The notes: generated from the sequence alone by a model not told the origin. Numbered from the stretch's first letter, positions 42,184 through 50,865 are shown. The stretch: 64,000 bases of DNA from Thalassococcus_A lentus (GCF_028023555.1 NZ_JAQIOY010000009.1:94250-158249), one strand, 5' to 3'. Translations and numbers: made by a program.

Positions 42184-42977
42184 GTGATCCATTTGCGGAC
42201 CCGGACCTGATCGCCTGTGCGGAAATCGTGCAAAAGGGGGATCCTGACAGATTTCGCGCGACCATGGCTGCCCCGGTCGAAGCGCGAGCCGTGATGTTCC
42301 CGATTTACGCGTTCAATGTCGAAGTCGCGCGCGCGCCCTGGATCACCAAGGAACCCTTGATTGCCCAGATGCGTTTGCAATGGTGGGCCGACGTTCTCAC
42401 CGAAATCGAAACCGGAAGCATCGTCCGCAGGCATTCAGTGGCAACACCGCTGGCCGGCGCCATCAATGCCGGTGCCGCCAAGGAGCTGCAATCCATCGTC
42501 AGCGCACGGGAAATTGACCTAGAACGCGCTCCGTTCGACGATCAGCCCGCGCTAAACCACTATTTGGAGAACACCGCAGGCACGCTTTGTCGGGTGGTGG
42601 CAACCGCTCTGGACAGCAGGGCAAAATCCCTTGAAACCGAGTTGACTACTTGGGGCGCAGCCGCTGGATTGGCCCGCTATTTGCAGGCAGTACCGCAGTT
42701 GGTTGCACTGGGAAAGCTGCCTTTGCCTGACGGCAGACCCGAAACTATTTCGGAGATGGCGAGCTCAAGCCTGAACACGCTGGAAGCACTGGGACGGAAT
42801 GCAAAGTTGCGAACTTTGGGCAAAACACTCGGCGCCTCGCGTCCGGCTGTATTGGAATTCTGGAAAACCAAAGCGATCCTGCGCCAAGCCATGAAAGAAC
42901 CGGAACGTGTCGCGGACGGGCACCTTTCGACCAGTGGATTTGGTGATCGCGCAAGGCTGATTTGGACCGCCCTTTAG
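42180..42977 (+). CDS. squalene/phytoene-synthase-like protein, no catalytic Asp motifs
   Basis: A 265-residue all-helical protein of the squalene/phytoene synthase fold (FPIYAFNVEVARAPWITKEPLIAQMRLQWW, then YLENTAGTLCRVVATAL and LARYLQAVPQLVALGKLPLP). The two aspartate-rich motifs that bind prenyl diphosphate are missing: the first place reads FNVEVAR and the second has no D-x-x-x-D. So it is probably not a terpene synthase but like the mitochondrial complex I assembly factor NDUFAF6. It is the last gene of the cysS operon. Confidence 0.8.
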   Translation: MSDPFADPDLIACAEIVQKGDPDRFRATMAAPVEARAVMFPIYAFNVEVARAPWITKEPLIAQMRLQWWADVLTEIETGSIVRRHSVATPLAGAINAGAAKELQSIVSAREIDLERAPFDDQPALNHYLENTAGTLCRVVATALDSRAKSLETELTTWGAAAGLARYLQAVPQLVALGKLPLPDGRPETISEMASSSLNTLEALGRNAKLRTLGKTLGASRPAVLEFWKTKAILRQAMKEPERVADGHLSTSGFGDRARLIWTAL

Positions 42978-42995
42978 CAAAGGGAGTTTTTGGCC

Positions 42996-43157
42996 TCAAT
43001 CACCCCCGCCGTCACCATCACCGTCAAAAAAGTCGAACCCGCTTTTGCCGCCACCATCAAGGCCGCCATTTCGGTTTTTTGATTTGCGGCGGACCAAAAG
43101 AACGCACAAGGCCAGCAAAACCAGCCCTCCGACAATATGGCTAGCGGTCAGGTTCAT
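42996..43157 (-). CDS. 53-residue membrane peptide with Gly/Asp tail
   Basis: A small gene read directly from the minus strand: MNLTASHIVGGLVLLALCVL, then LVRRKSKNRNGG, and a tail LDGGGKSGFDFFDGDGDGGGD. It has one membrane helix (about residues 8-22), a basic stretch that should be cytoplasmic, and an acidic glycine-rich end. Its ATG overlaps the FAD-oxidase stop as ATGA, which strongly supports that it is real and co-translated. No family is recognised. It is convergent with the squalene-synthase-like gene, 18 bases away. Confidence 0.65.
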   Translation of the reverse strand: MNLTASHIVGGLVLLALCVLLVRRKSKNRNGGLDGGGKSGFDFFDGDGDGGGD

Positions 43158-44581
43158 TCCGAGACGGTTGCGGGTATGACTTTACCCGGGTTCAGAATAT
43201 TCCGAGGGTCAAGCGCAGCTTTGATTGCCCGCATGGTTTCGATCGCGACCGGGTCCTTGCGGCGGGCCATAGACGGCAATTTGGTCAGGCCAATTCCATG
43301 CTCCGCGGAAAACGATCCCCGCAGAGCCAGAGCTTCATCCTCACAGGCAGCCATGATTGCATCCGCGTGCTGCGGGTCATCCTTGCTTGGCCAGACCGTG
43401 TAGTGGATATTCCCATCGCCCAAATGCGACACGGTGATTGCCGTTGCCTCCGGATCAAGCGCTTTCAAACGGGCATTGATGCTTTCCAGAAATACCGAAA
43501 CATCATCAAGCGCGACCGCAATATCGTTGTTGACCAAAGGCTTGTGCGTCAGGCTGACTTCAGCCGCAGCTTCGCGCATCGCCCACATTTCACTTCGCTG
43601 AGCCTCGGATTGCGCAACAACCGCATCGACGACAGCCCCTTCCTCCAGCAAATCACCCAGAGCAGCCTCAAGATAGCCTGTGATTGGCACGGTTCCATCA
43701 GCGTCTGGCTCAATATCCCGCGGTGCTGTCGCGCCAACTTCGACCAGCAAGGTCACCGGTGCCGGCTCAGAAAGAATGGGTCGCTGATCAGGATGCATCG
43801 CGTGATAGGCCCGCAGATAATTCGGGCACATGTACTCAAACGCTTCGACAGCGCCGCCCGTAATCTCTTGCAGCCGGTTCAGCAGGATCAAAGCCTCGCC
43901 AAGCGTATTTGTTCCGACCACAGCGGTCGCATAGGCACCCGGTTTCGGGACGAGCTTAACAACAGCGGCCGTAATCACACCCAAGGTGCCCTCGGCACCA
44001 ATCACCAGGTGTTTTAGATTCAGGCCGGAATTGTCCTTGTGCAGCGCACTCATCAAATCCATGACGCGGCCGTCCGCGAGGACGACCTCTACCCCCAACA
44101 CCAGATCCCGCGTGTTTCCGTAGCGCAGAACATTCGACCCGCCAGCATTTGTGCTGAGCATGCCGCCGATCCGGCAGGACCCGCGAGCGCCGAACGTCAT
44201 TGGAAAGCTCAGTCCTTCTTCCTCGGCGGCCGAATGCAGTTCCGACAGGACTACACCTGCTTCCACCACAGCCGATCGGGCGTCTTTGCGAACTTCGCGT
44301 ATCTGGTTCATCCGATCCAGAGAAAGCATGATCGCGCCTTCGCCCTTTGTCCCACCGGCCAAACCTGTGTTTCCGGACACTGGAACCACGGGCAGGCGCG
44401 CCTCATAGGCTGCCGCCAATACGGCTGAGACCTCTTGGGTGTTGGCAGGACGTGCGACGCACAATGGAGTCCAATGATACTGGCCTGTCCAGTCTTTGGT
44501 CCACGCATCCATATCCTTGCCTGTCGCCAGCCCCTTTTCGCCCAGAGCCGTCGCGAGACAATCCAGAATATTCATATTCAT
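43154..44581 (-). CDS. FAD-linked oxidase (D-2-hydroxyacid dehydrogenase type)
   Basis: A 475-residue FAD-binding-type-4 oxidoreductase like GlcD or D-2-hydroxyglutarate/D-lactate dehydrogenase. VVPVSGNTGLAGGTKGEGAIML is the FAD pyrophosphate loop, RGSCRIGGMLSTNAGGSNVLRYG and HLVIGAEGTLGVITA follow, and GDGNIHYTVWP with FSAEHGIGLTKLP is the C-terminal active site. It oxidises a D-2-hydroxy acid; the exact substrate is not shown. The ATG at 44581 overlaps the upstream DUF4198 stop (ATGA). Confidence 0.88.
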   Translation of the reverse strand: MNMNILDCLATALGEKGLATGKDMDAWTKDWTGQYHWTPLCVARPANTQEVSAVLAAAYEARLPVVPVSGNTGLAGGTKGEGAIMLSLDRMNQIREVRKDARSAVVEAGVVLSELHSAAEEEGLSFPMTFGARGSCRIGGMLSTNAGGSNVLRYGNTRDLVLGVEVVLADGRVMDLMSALHKDNSGLNLKHLVIGAEGTLGVITAAVVKLVPKPGAYATAVVGTNTLGEALILLNRLQEITGGAVEAFEYMCPNYLRAYHAMHPDQRPILSEPAPVTLLVEVGATAPRDIEPDADGTVPITGYLEAALGDLLEEGAVVDAVVAQSEAQRSEMWAMREAAAEVSLTHKPLVNNDIAVALDDVSVFLESINARLKALDPEATAITVSHLGDGNIHYTVWPSKDDPQHADAIMAACEDEALALRGSFSAEHGIGLTKLPSMARRKDPVAIETMRAIKAALDPRNILNPGKVIPATVSE

Positions 44582-45396
44582 TTCCGCACCTCAAAAGTCA
44601 GTGACGCCCAGAGGCTTTCCCAAACTGGGGCCCCTTCGGTTTCAGGCTCAATCGCGCGCAGGACCACATGGTCCGCCAGATAAACATGGTCTGCTTTGAC
44701 CGGCAAAAACACGACACCTTCGTCGTCAGTTGTATGAAGGCTGATTGCCACCTCGCCATCAGGAGCGCGCTCAAACAGTTCGACCTGCGCCTGCCCGCGC
44801 GCTGTGCCTTCGTACAAAACCTTGACCTTCAAGCCGTTGGCCAGATCGTCGGTATAGGGGTTCGATAAGGCAACGATCTCTGCCACAAGACCCAATTCGC
44901 GATCAGCCCCTGCCCCATCACCAACCGCAATCAGAGACTTCGCATGACGCGAATACCTCTCTTTGAAACCTGTCTGTGGAAGGCCTCTGGCTTCATGCTT
45001 GGCTATCGCCGAGACGAAATCCTTGTGCTTTGCAAAGTTCTGGAACTTTTCCCACTCGCGATAGGTCAGGGTGTAGTCGCGCGTGACGTGAACGACCGTG
45101 ATCAGCCCTGCGCCGGGGGCTTGCATAGACAGCGCCGGACGATCACCAGCGCGGCCTTCAACGTCAATTAAAGCATCGCCGAAAACCAATTCAAAACGTT
45201 GGAAATTCGGCGGAACGAACGCATATCCCGCGCCTTCGAAATTTTCACCAACTCTGATGTTGGCTTCAATTTGCTCATCGGCGTCTATCTGAAAATCCAA
45301 AGGATCGATCCAGAACTCATGCGCTGCAGCAGAACTCGCAAAAACCGAAAAAGCCACAACAACACCCACCAGAGACCGTTTCAAAGCATTCGTCAT
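44578..45396 (-). CDS. DUF4198 family periplasmic protein
   Basis: A 272-residue exported protein: signal peptide (residues 1-24, ending SSAAA), then HEFWIDPLDFQIDADEQIEANIRVGENFEGAGY and the C-terminal GLKVKVLYEGTARGQAQVELFERAPDGEV...TDDEGVVFLPVKADHVYLADHVVLR, the pattern of DUF4198 / NikM-like proteins. Such proteins begin with AHEFW after cleavage, so the new N-terminal histidine may bind metal (nickel or cobalt uptake is proposed for the family). It overlaps the FAD oxidase by four bases. I chose the ATG at 45396, which follows GGAGAAAGCTCG. Confidence 0.8.
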   Translation of the reverse strand: MTNALKRSLVGVVVAFSVFASSAAAHEFWIDPLDFQIDADEQIEANIRVGENFEGAGYAFVPPNFQRFELVFGDALIDVEGRAGDRPALSMQAPGAGLITVVHVTRDYTLTYREWEKFQNFAKHKDFVSAIAKHEARGLPQTGFKERYSRHAKSLIAVGDGAGADRELGLVAEIVALSNPYTDDLANGLKVKVLYEGTARGQAQVELFERAPDGEVAISLHTTDDEGVVFLPVKADHVYLADHVVLRAIEPETEGAPVWESLWASLTFEVRK

Positions 45397-45452
45397 CGAG
45401 CTTTCTCCAATTGGATGTCGGATCTGCCCGATGGGCAAAATCCTGTTGTGTT

Positions 45453-45920
45453 CTACCCCTGCGCGCGCAGACGGTTTTCAAGGTCTTTGGCGAACAAGGC
45501 GATCCGCTTGCGGAACCGTTTGTCGATACCACCTTTGGCCAGCTTTAGAGACTGCACCAAAAGTCGGGCCGAAAGCGTTTTGGGCTGTAGTTCGGAATCA
45601 ATGTTCACGCGCGTTCTTGCACGGGACAATGCAACCATTTCGATGCGTGTTTCCGCTTCCAGACCGCCAACTTTGGTATGGAACACCAAACGTTCCGGCT
45701 CATAGCATTCGCGCAGCTTAATGTCCGCGTCACGGCTCTTGCCCCGAAACTTGAAACGCGTGTTCCAGCTCATACCGGGCGCGACCTCAGCAATGGAATC
45801 TGTCCTGCGCACCTCGACGCCGCGACGCAAGGCCTGGCGCTCGATAGTCTCAAAGTCAGTCAAAGCAGCGAACACTTTGTCCATAGGCGCTTCGATATCT
45901 TCTTTTGCGGTTAAATGCAT
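45453..45920 (-). CDS. SRPBCC family protein
   Basis: A 155-residue protein with the START/SRPBCC lipid-binding fold: HLTAKEDIEAPMDKVFAALTDFETIERQALRRGVEV at the N-terminus and a C-terminal helix SLKLAKGGIDKRFRKRIALFAKDLENRLR. Ligand unknown. The ATG at 45920 follows CAGGGCAGGAAAAT; a longer frame to 45986 would overlap nudC only by its stop region. It lies 62 bases after nudC on the same strand. Confidence 0.75.
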   Translation of the reverse strand: MHLTAKEDIEAPMDKVFAALTDFETIERQALRRGVEVRRTDSIAEVAPGMSWNTRFKFRGKSRDADIKLRECYEPERLVFHTKVGGLEAETRIEMVALSRARTRVNIDSELQPKTLSARLLVQSLKLAKGGIDKRFRKRIALFAKDLENRLRAQG

Positions 45921-45982
45921 ATTTTCCTGCCCTGGTTGCCTGCGTGGGGTCTTTTCGCGCTCAAGGTAACGCAAAGATGCGG

Positions 45983-46951
45983 TCACTCCAATCTATCAGC
46001 GAGCCAGTTTTGCAGTAAAAAATGTGCGATTGCCCCTTTGCGCGCCGGTAGCAGGCCCTCTCGCAGCCCCGCATAGGCGTCGGCGACCTCTTCTCGCGTC
46101 ACCCAGACGGCATCTTCGATCTCATTCGGATCAATGTTGATTTCATCATCCAGCGCTTCGCCATGTGCGCCAATCATCAATGATGCGGGAAACGGCCAAG
46201 GCTGGCTGGCAAGATAGCGGACCTGGCCAACCCGAATACCCGCCTCTTCATACACTTCCCGGCGAACCGCTGCCTCCATGGTCTCGCCCGGCTCAAGAAA
46301 GCCAGCCAGACAGGAATACATGCCTTCTGGCCACCCCGGAGATCGTCCAAGCAAACACCGATTGCCATGTGTAATGAGCATAATCACCACAGGATCGGTA
46401 CGCGGGAAATGATGCCCGCCGCAGGCTGGGCAAATTCGCTGCCATCCTGCCATATGAATTTCGGACCGGGCACCGCATTTCGAACAAAAGCCATGGGTCT
46501 CATGCCAGCCCCGAATGGCCTTGGCCGTAGCCGCCAGTTCGGCGTCCCGCGCGCTGAGCCGGGTCATGATCCCTCTCAACTCGGCAAATCTCTGATCGTC
46601 GTCCAAAGTCGGATGGCTCTGCTCGGTTGGATCGAGGAATGCATCAAGGCTTTCCTGGTCCAGGCCTTCGGGTTCATATCCCGAGATGTCATGGGCAAAA
46701 ACATGGCTTCCATTTTCCCGGCCCAGAAACACCGGTGCTTCGTCAGTTTCGGCCAAAATTGGGTGCGTCATAGGCAACCGGGCCAAAACAAGATCCTCTG
46801 TGCCCTGAACCAGTGGCTTTCCACGCCACAGAATGATCACCCGAGAGTCAGAAGATTGCATCGCATCGGCCAGAGCCGGAATATCCCCCCGCAATTCTGC
46901 TGCACGATCCAGCCCAGATCCCCCGAAGGTTACCGCTTCGGCATTCTTCAT
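45983..46951 (-). CDS. nudC: NAD(H) diphosphatase / decapping NudC
   Basis: A 322-residue Nudix enzyme. A four-cysteine zinc ribbon (CSKCGAR...CPACGG) is followed by HHFPRTDPVVIM and the Nudix box GFLEPGETMEAAVRREVYEEAG. The SQPWPFPASLM motif marks the NudC subgroup. It cuts NAD(H) to NMN(H) and AMP and removes NAD caps from RNA. The N-terminal half is the family's variable domain. Confidence 0.93.
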   Translation of the reverse strand: MKNAEAVTFGGSGLDRAAELRGDIPALADAMQSSDSRVIILWRGKPLVQGTEDLVLARLPMTHPILAETDEAPVFLGRENGSHVFAHDISGYEPEGLDQESLDAFLDPTEQSHPTLDDDQRFAELRGIMTRLSARDAELAATAKAIRGWHETHGFCSKCGARSEIHMAGWQRICPACGGHHFPRTDPVVIMLITHGNRCLLGRSPGWPEGMYSCLAGFLEPGETMEAAVRREVYEEAGIRVGQVRYLASQPWPFPASLMIGAHGEALDDEINIDPNEIEDAVWVTREEVADAYAGLREGLLPARKGAIAHFLLQNWLADRLE

Positions 46952-47147
46952 TTTCGTCTCCTGCAGGAAATTGGTCTGGCCAAGATATATAGCGTTTTCG
47001 AAGAGCTACAATTTCTTAGCGTTCGTTTAAAGGCGAATAGAATTTGCGCGATTGATGAGTACGACCGCTCCCTTGGATCCTAGCGGCTTTTAGTTGCCGT
47101 GAATGCATGACAATCTAAGATTGCAAAAAAGCCAGTCTGGATCCCGA

Positions 47148-48980
47148 ATGAAAACGCCTTGCCCGCTTCCCAATCCTGCGCGGAAAACAACGGTGCAATT
47201 GCGAATTCTGGCGACAACGGATCTGCATGCCAGTTTGGCCCCCTACGATTACGACACGGATGCGCCGCACGACAATCCGTGCCTCGCCGCATTGGCAGGG
47301 GTGATTGAACAAGCACGGGCCGAAACGGAAAACTGTATTCTGTTGGACAATGGCGATCTGCTACAGGGGACCGCCACTGGCTTCATGTTTGCGCAGCAAG
47401 TACGCGAACAAAACAATAGTTCTACGCCTCATCCGATCATTTCAGCGATGAATACCCTGCGATACGACGCCGCCGGGCTGGGCAATCATGATTTCGACTA
47501 CGGCACAGAAGTTCTCTGCAAAGCCGTAGAACACGCGAATTTTCCGATCATTCTGACCAACGCCATACAAGCCGCTGAAACAAAGCTAGGTCTTCCAAGA
47601 CCCCTATTCTCAACCAGCGAAATCCTGACCCGCGAAGTGGTGGATGAAACCGGGAAACGCTTCAAACTTCGCATCGGCGTTATTGGCTTGTTGCCGCCCG
47701 AAGTCATGATGGGGCTGCAGCACCGCACGAACTCGTGGCTCGAACTCCAAGACTGCATGCACGCAACACGGGAAACCGCGGGCAAGCTGCGGGCAGAAGG
47801 CGCAGATATTGTCGCAGTACTGGCCCACACCGGGATCGGCGCAAACCGACCCAAGGAAGACCCCAATTCGCTGGCACACCAGTTGATTGGGTCGCCTGAA
47901 ATTGACGCTGTAATTCTCGGTCACAGCCACGAAGTCTTTGCCCAATCCGGCACCCAACTCGGCAGAGTCGCCATCCAGGCCGGGCATAGCGGATCTCATC
48001 TGGGGTTAATCGATCTGCACCTGCATGGCACAGAGGGCGCGTGGAACCTTGTTTCGGCGCAGGCGAATGTTCGGCCTTCATCTACAGCCTTTACGCCTGA
48101 AGAGGTAGAACCATCAAAAGCCTTTGCAGCCCAATTCGCGACCGCCCACCGGGCAACCGCTGCATTAATGCGCCAAGTGGTGGGTCAAACGACGCGCCCT
48201 TTGCACAGTTACTTCTCGCGGATCACCAGTGCTTTGCCGGAACGGTTGATTGGACAGGTTTTGCGCGATCACACCGCGCGCCGCCTATCAGACATCAACG
48301 CCGATGGGGTTCCAGTCCTCGCGGCCGTCCCCCCGACCAAGTGCGGCGGCCCTGACGGCTCTGACCATTTTTGCGATGTCCCCCCCGGGCCAGTTTCCCT
48401 TCGGCATTTGCTGCAACTTTATCCCTACCCAAATAGATTTGCCGCCGTTCACCTGACCGGCGATGACCTGCGCACTTGGCTGGAGCGTTCCGCGCAGACA
48501 TTTCTGACCGTTCGGCGCGGGCAAACGCGGCAGACGTTGCTGAATCCCGCAACGCCTGGCTATCTCTTCGACAGCCTTGAAGGGTTGACCTATGCCATCG
48601 ATATTTCGCGGCCGGCTGGCGAACGAATTTCGAGCATCCAACATGCAGGCAAACCAGTTTTACCCGATGACGTGTTTATCGTGGCTATGTCTGATTTTCG
48701 TGCTTTTGGTGGCGGAGGGTATTTGGGTTCCGACCGCAACATTGTGATATTTGAACCCGAAACCGATGTGTTTTCGTTGTTACAAAGTCACATCGCGGAA
48801 TTTGGCAGCAACCGCATCCCAGACCAGCCAACCTGGCGGTTTTCCCCGCTTCCCGGCACCTCCGCTGTTTTCGAAACAGGAAAACATGCCCGCAACTACG
48901 CCCGGCTGGATTGCCTTCCTGAACTGAATGACCTTGGCGATAGTTCCAATGGCTTTGCTCGCTTTGAACTGATGCTGTAA
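47148..48980 (+). CDS. cpdB: 2',3'-cyclic-nucleotide 2'-phosphodiesterase / 3'-nucleotidase
   Basis: A 610-residue calcineurin-type phosphoesterase plus 5'-nucleotidase C-terminal domain. Metal motifs: ILATTDLHASL, LLDNGDLLQG, GLGNHDFDYG, VLAHTGIGAN and ILGHSHEVF. The C-terminal half binds nucleotide (DDVFIVAMSDFRAFGGGGYLG). CpdB normally works in the periplasm, yet no signal peptide is seen here with the ATG at 47148 or with the alternative at 47103. So it may be cytoplasmic, or the true start is different. Confidence 0.9.
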   Translation: MKTPCPLPNPARKTTVQLRILATTDLHASLAPYDYDTDAPHDNPCLAALAGVIEQARAETENCILLDNGDLLQGTATGFMFAQQVREQNNSSTPHPIISAMNTLRYDAAGLGNHDFDYGTEVLCKAVEHANFPIILTNAIQAAETKLGLPRPLFSTSEILTREVVDETGKRFKLRIGVIGLLPPEVMMGLQHRTNSWLELQDCMHATRETAGKLRAEGADIVAVLAHTGIGANRPKEDPNSLAHQLIGSPEIDAVILGHSHEVFAQSGTQLGRVAIQAGHSGSHLGLIDLHLHGTEGAWNLVSAQANVRPSSTAFTPEEVEPSKAFAAQFATAHRATAALMRQVVGQTTRPLHSYFSRITSALPERLIGQVLRDHTARRLSDINADGVPVLAAVPPTKCGGPDGSDHFCDVPPGPVSLRHLLQLYPYPNRFAAVHLTGDDLRTWLERSAQTFLTVRRGQTRQTLLNPATPGYLFDSLEGLTYAIDISRPAGERISSIQHAGKPVLPDDVFIVAMSDFRAFGGGGYLGSDRNIVIFEPETDVFSLLQSHIAEFGSNRIPDQPTWRFSPLPGTSAVFETGKHARNYARLDCLPELNDLGDSSNGFARFELML

Positions 48981-49032
48981 GACTGACGCGCACCGCGCCT
49001 TTGGCGGACCCACGTTTAGAAATGAGTAACCG

Positions 49033-49371
49033 ATGTTCAAATTCCTGTTCGGCATGGCAACAATGGCTGCATTGGCGGCCTACGTCACAAACCCCACGCA
49101 AGAAGACGCCGAGGCCGAGATGCGCGTGCAACTGATGACTGCCTTGGCCAATGAAGACCTAAAAGGCAAAAACGGGGCCGAAACCGCCGCACTTCTGGGA
49201 TGCCGGCTTAATCCGGACACCTGTTATGACTTGTTGCGCTCAGGCATCGAAATGACCTTTGAGGACCGTCACCTCTATTCCAAGCTGGAGTTGGAAGGCT
49301 TTGAAAGATCGGCAAACTGCTATGGCCTGTACACAAGGTTCATCTGCCCGGGCGGCCTAAAGAAAGACTGA
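49033..49371 (+). CDS. small exported or anchored protein, unknown
   Basis: A 112-residue protein with an N-terminal hydrophobic stretch (residues 3-18, FKFLFGMATMAALAAYV), directly followed by TNPTQEDAEAEMRVQLM, a pattern like DUF4359-type proteins. Four cysteines (GCRLNPDTCYDLL, ANCYGLYTRFICPGG) suggest two disulfides, so the body is probably periplasmic. Function unknown. It lies 52 bases after cpdB and may share its transcript. Confidence 0.65.
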   Translation: MFKFLFGMATMAALAAYVTNPTQEDAEAEMRVQLMTALANEDLKGKNGAETAALLGCRLNPDTCYDLLRSGIEMTFEDRHLYSKLELEGFERSANCYGLYTRFICPGGLKKD

Positions 49372-49384
49372 TCCAAACACTCAG

Positions 49385-50491
49385 TCAGCGCAGCGCGTCA
49401 GTCCTGTACAACTTGACCGACAACCCACCAAAGGCCACGGGTGGCCCGGCAGGAACAAATGGCAGGCCGGTGGCCTTGGCCAGTCCACCGTCTGATGTGA
49501 CAATGCCTACGCGCCAGCCACCAAAGTGCTCTTTCAGAACAGACCCGAGCGAGCCGTAGAGACCAAACAGCAAATTGCGATTGCCGATGCGCGCGCCATA
49601 GGGCGGGTTTACCATGACCAGACCTGGCGGACCTTCGGGACGGCGCAGTTCGCTGATCGGCTGGCGTGTGAACGTGCAAAATTCAGCGACGCCCGCCCGT
49701 TCGGCATTGGCATGGCTGTTTCGAATGGCGCCATCGTCCCGATCGTAACCGCGAAACAGCAAACCCTCTTTAACCGGGCTTGGCGTAGCAGCCTTGGTCA
49801 CTGAAATTCGCTCAGCAATCGCCAGATCCTCAAATGCAAAGCGGCGGCTTCGGCCCGGATCGAGACCAGCCGCGATTTCCGCCGCTTCGATCACAAATGT
49901 TCCAGAGCCGCACATGGGATCGATGACAGGTTCCTGCCCCGCATACCCACATTCGCGCAGGAAAAGAGCAGCCAGGGTTTCCCGCATGGGCGCTTTTCCA
50001 ACCGCTTCTTTGTGGCCCCGTTTGTGCAGTGGATCGCCCGATGTATCTATGCTGAGCGTCACAAGGTCGTCTTCGATCCGGACCATAATGCGCAGTTCAG
50101 CGTCGTTCGACAACGGTACACCGGCTGTTTCAGCAATCGCGCGCTCTACTCGCTGGCGCGCTGCCCTGTCGTGGTAGATCTTGGATTTGCGACAGACCGC
50201 TTCGACGCGAACCGGGATATCCGGGCGCAGCAGTGCGGCCCAATCAACTTTGCGCGCGCGTTTGTCCAGCTGCGCCAGATGGAATGCCCGGAATGAGGCA
50301 AACCGGGCCAAGATTCGCCCTGCTCCCCGCAACTGCACATTGGCGCGGGCGACCTCGTCCCATGAGCCTTGGAAGGTAACACCTCCGGGAACACATACCG
50401 GTTCCGCAAAGTGTTTCTCCAACACTTCCTCGCGCAGTGTTTGCTCGAGGCCCGGAGGAGCGGCGGCGAAAATCTCGAATGCTTCGGTCAT
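49385..50491 (-). CDS. THUMP-domain RNA methyltransferase (RlmK/L-like)
   Basis: A 368-residue protein with an N-terminal ferredoxin/THUMP domain (EIFAAAPPGLEQTLREEVLE, ... DLVTLSIDTSGDPLHKRGHKEAVGKAPMRETLAALFL) and a C-terminal Rossmann methyltransferase with the N6/N2 motif NPPYGARIG. DPMCGSGTFVIEAAEIAAG is motif I. It resembles the N-terminal RlmL half of YcbY, which makes m2G in 23S rRNA. The start at 50491 versus 50503 is not decided by a ribosome site. Confidence 0.87.
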   Translation of the reverse strand: MTEAFEIFAAAPPGLEQTLREEVLEKHFAEPVCVPGGVTFQGSWDEVARANVQLRGAGRILARFASFRAFHLAQLDKRARKVDWAALLRPDIPVRVEAVCRKSKIYHDRAARQRVERAIAETAGVPLSNDAELRIMVRIEDDLVTLSIDTSGDPLHKRGHKEAVGKAPMRETLAALFLRECGYAGQEPVIDPMCGSGTFVIEAAEIAAGLDPGRSRRFAFEDLAIAERISVTKAATPSPVKEGLLFRGYDRDDGAIRNSHANAERAGVAEFCTFTRQPISELRRPEGPPGLVMVNPPYGARIGNRNLLFGLYGSLGSVLKEHFGGWRVGIVTSDGGLAKATGLPFVPAGPPVAFGGLSVKLYRTDALR

Positions 50492-50583
50492 GCCTGCAGC
50501 CATATCCCAGCGCCTGCCAAAGAGCGAGAGCGCAGATCCAAGCCTGCCGTTGCAATCCGCTCAGGCCTGCCTTACATGGATCA

Positions 50584-50681
50584 CCGAGAGGTTGGCGCGG
50601 GCAAGCGCCTCGCCAACCCGGTCAGGTCCGGAAGGAAGCAGCCGCAACGAGCCCCGCTTGGGTCGATGTCCAGCCTCTCAC
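50584..50681 (+). ncRNA. ffs: signal recognition particle RNA (4.5S, small type)
   Basis: GGTCAGGTCCGGAAGGAAG followed by CAGCC (50620-50643) is the invariant Ffh-binding domain of bacterial SRP RNA. The ends pair over ten bases, GAGAGGTTGG (50586-50595) with CCAGCCTCTC (50670-50679), closing a long hairpin of about 97 nucleotides. It guides nascent membrane proteins to FtsY. Exact ends are estimated from the terminal stem. Confidence 0.93.
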
Positions 50682-50706
50682 CTTTCTATCCCAGCAGATT
50701 CGCACT

Positions 50707-50865
50707 CTAGGGAACGATGCGATCTATCGCGCGCATCGCGCCGATGCTTTTATCGTAAACCAAGGTCAGAACACGTTTCTGTCGAAGCGCGATCTGCGGA
50801 ACGGTGCGTACAGCACCGGCGGCAAGCGTTGCCGCGATAAAACCGCGGCGCGTCAGGGCGGGCAT
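50707..50865 (-). CDS. 52-residue Tat-signal peptide protein
   Basis: A small gene at the 3' end of a longer open frame. MPALTRRGFIAATLAAGAVR contains a twin-arginine motif (TRRGFIA) and a hydrophobic core, followed by a mature part of about 30 residues, PQIALRQKRVLTLVYDKSIG and AMRAIDRIVP. GGAGGGCTGTCC directly before the ATG at 50865 is a very good ribosome site and the reason for this start. It is convergent with the SRP RNA, 25 bases away. Function unknown; I believe similar tiny proteins occur in relatives. Confidence 0.6.
   Translation of the reverse strand: MPALTRRGFIAATLAAGAVRTVPQIALRQKRVLTLVYDKSIGAMRAIDRIVP

Noticed and set aside
42962..43144. Plus-strand 60-codon frame near the end of the squalene-synthase-like gene
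   Set aside because: It is His/Arg-rich and antisense to the 53-residue membrane peptide, which has a coupled start and a plausible membrane helix.
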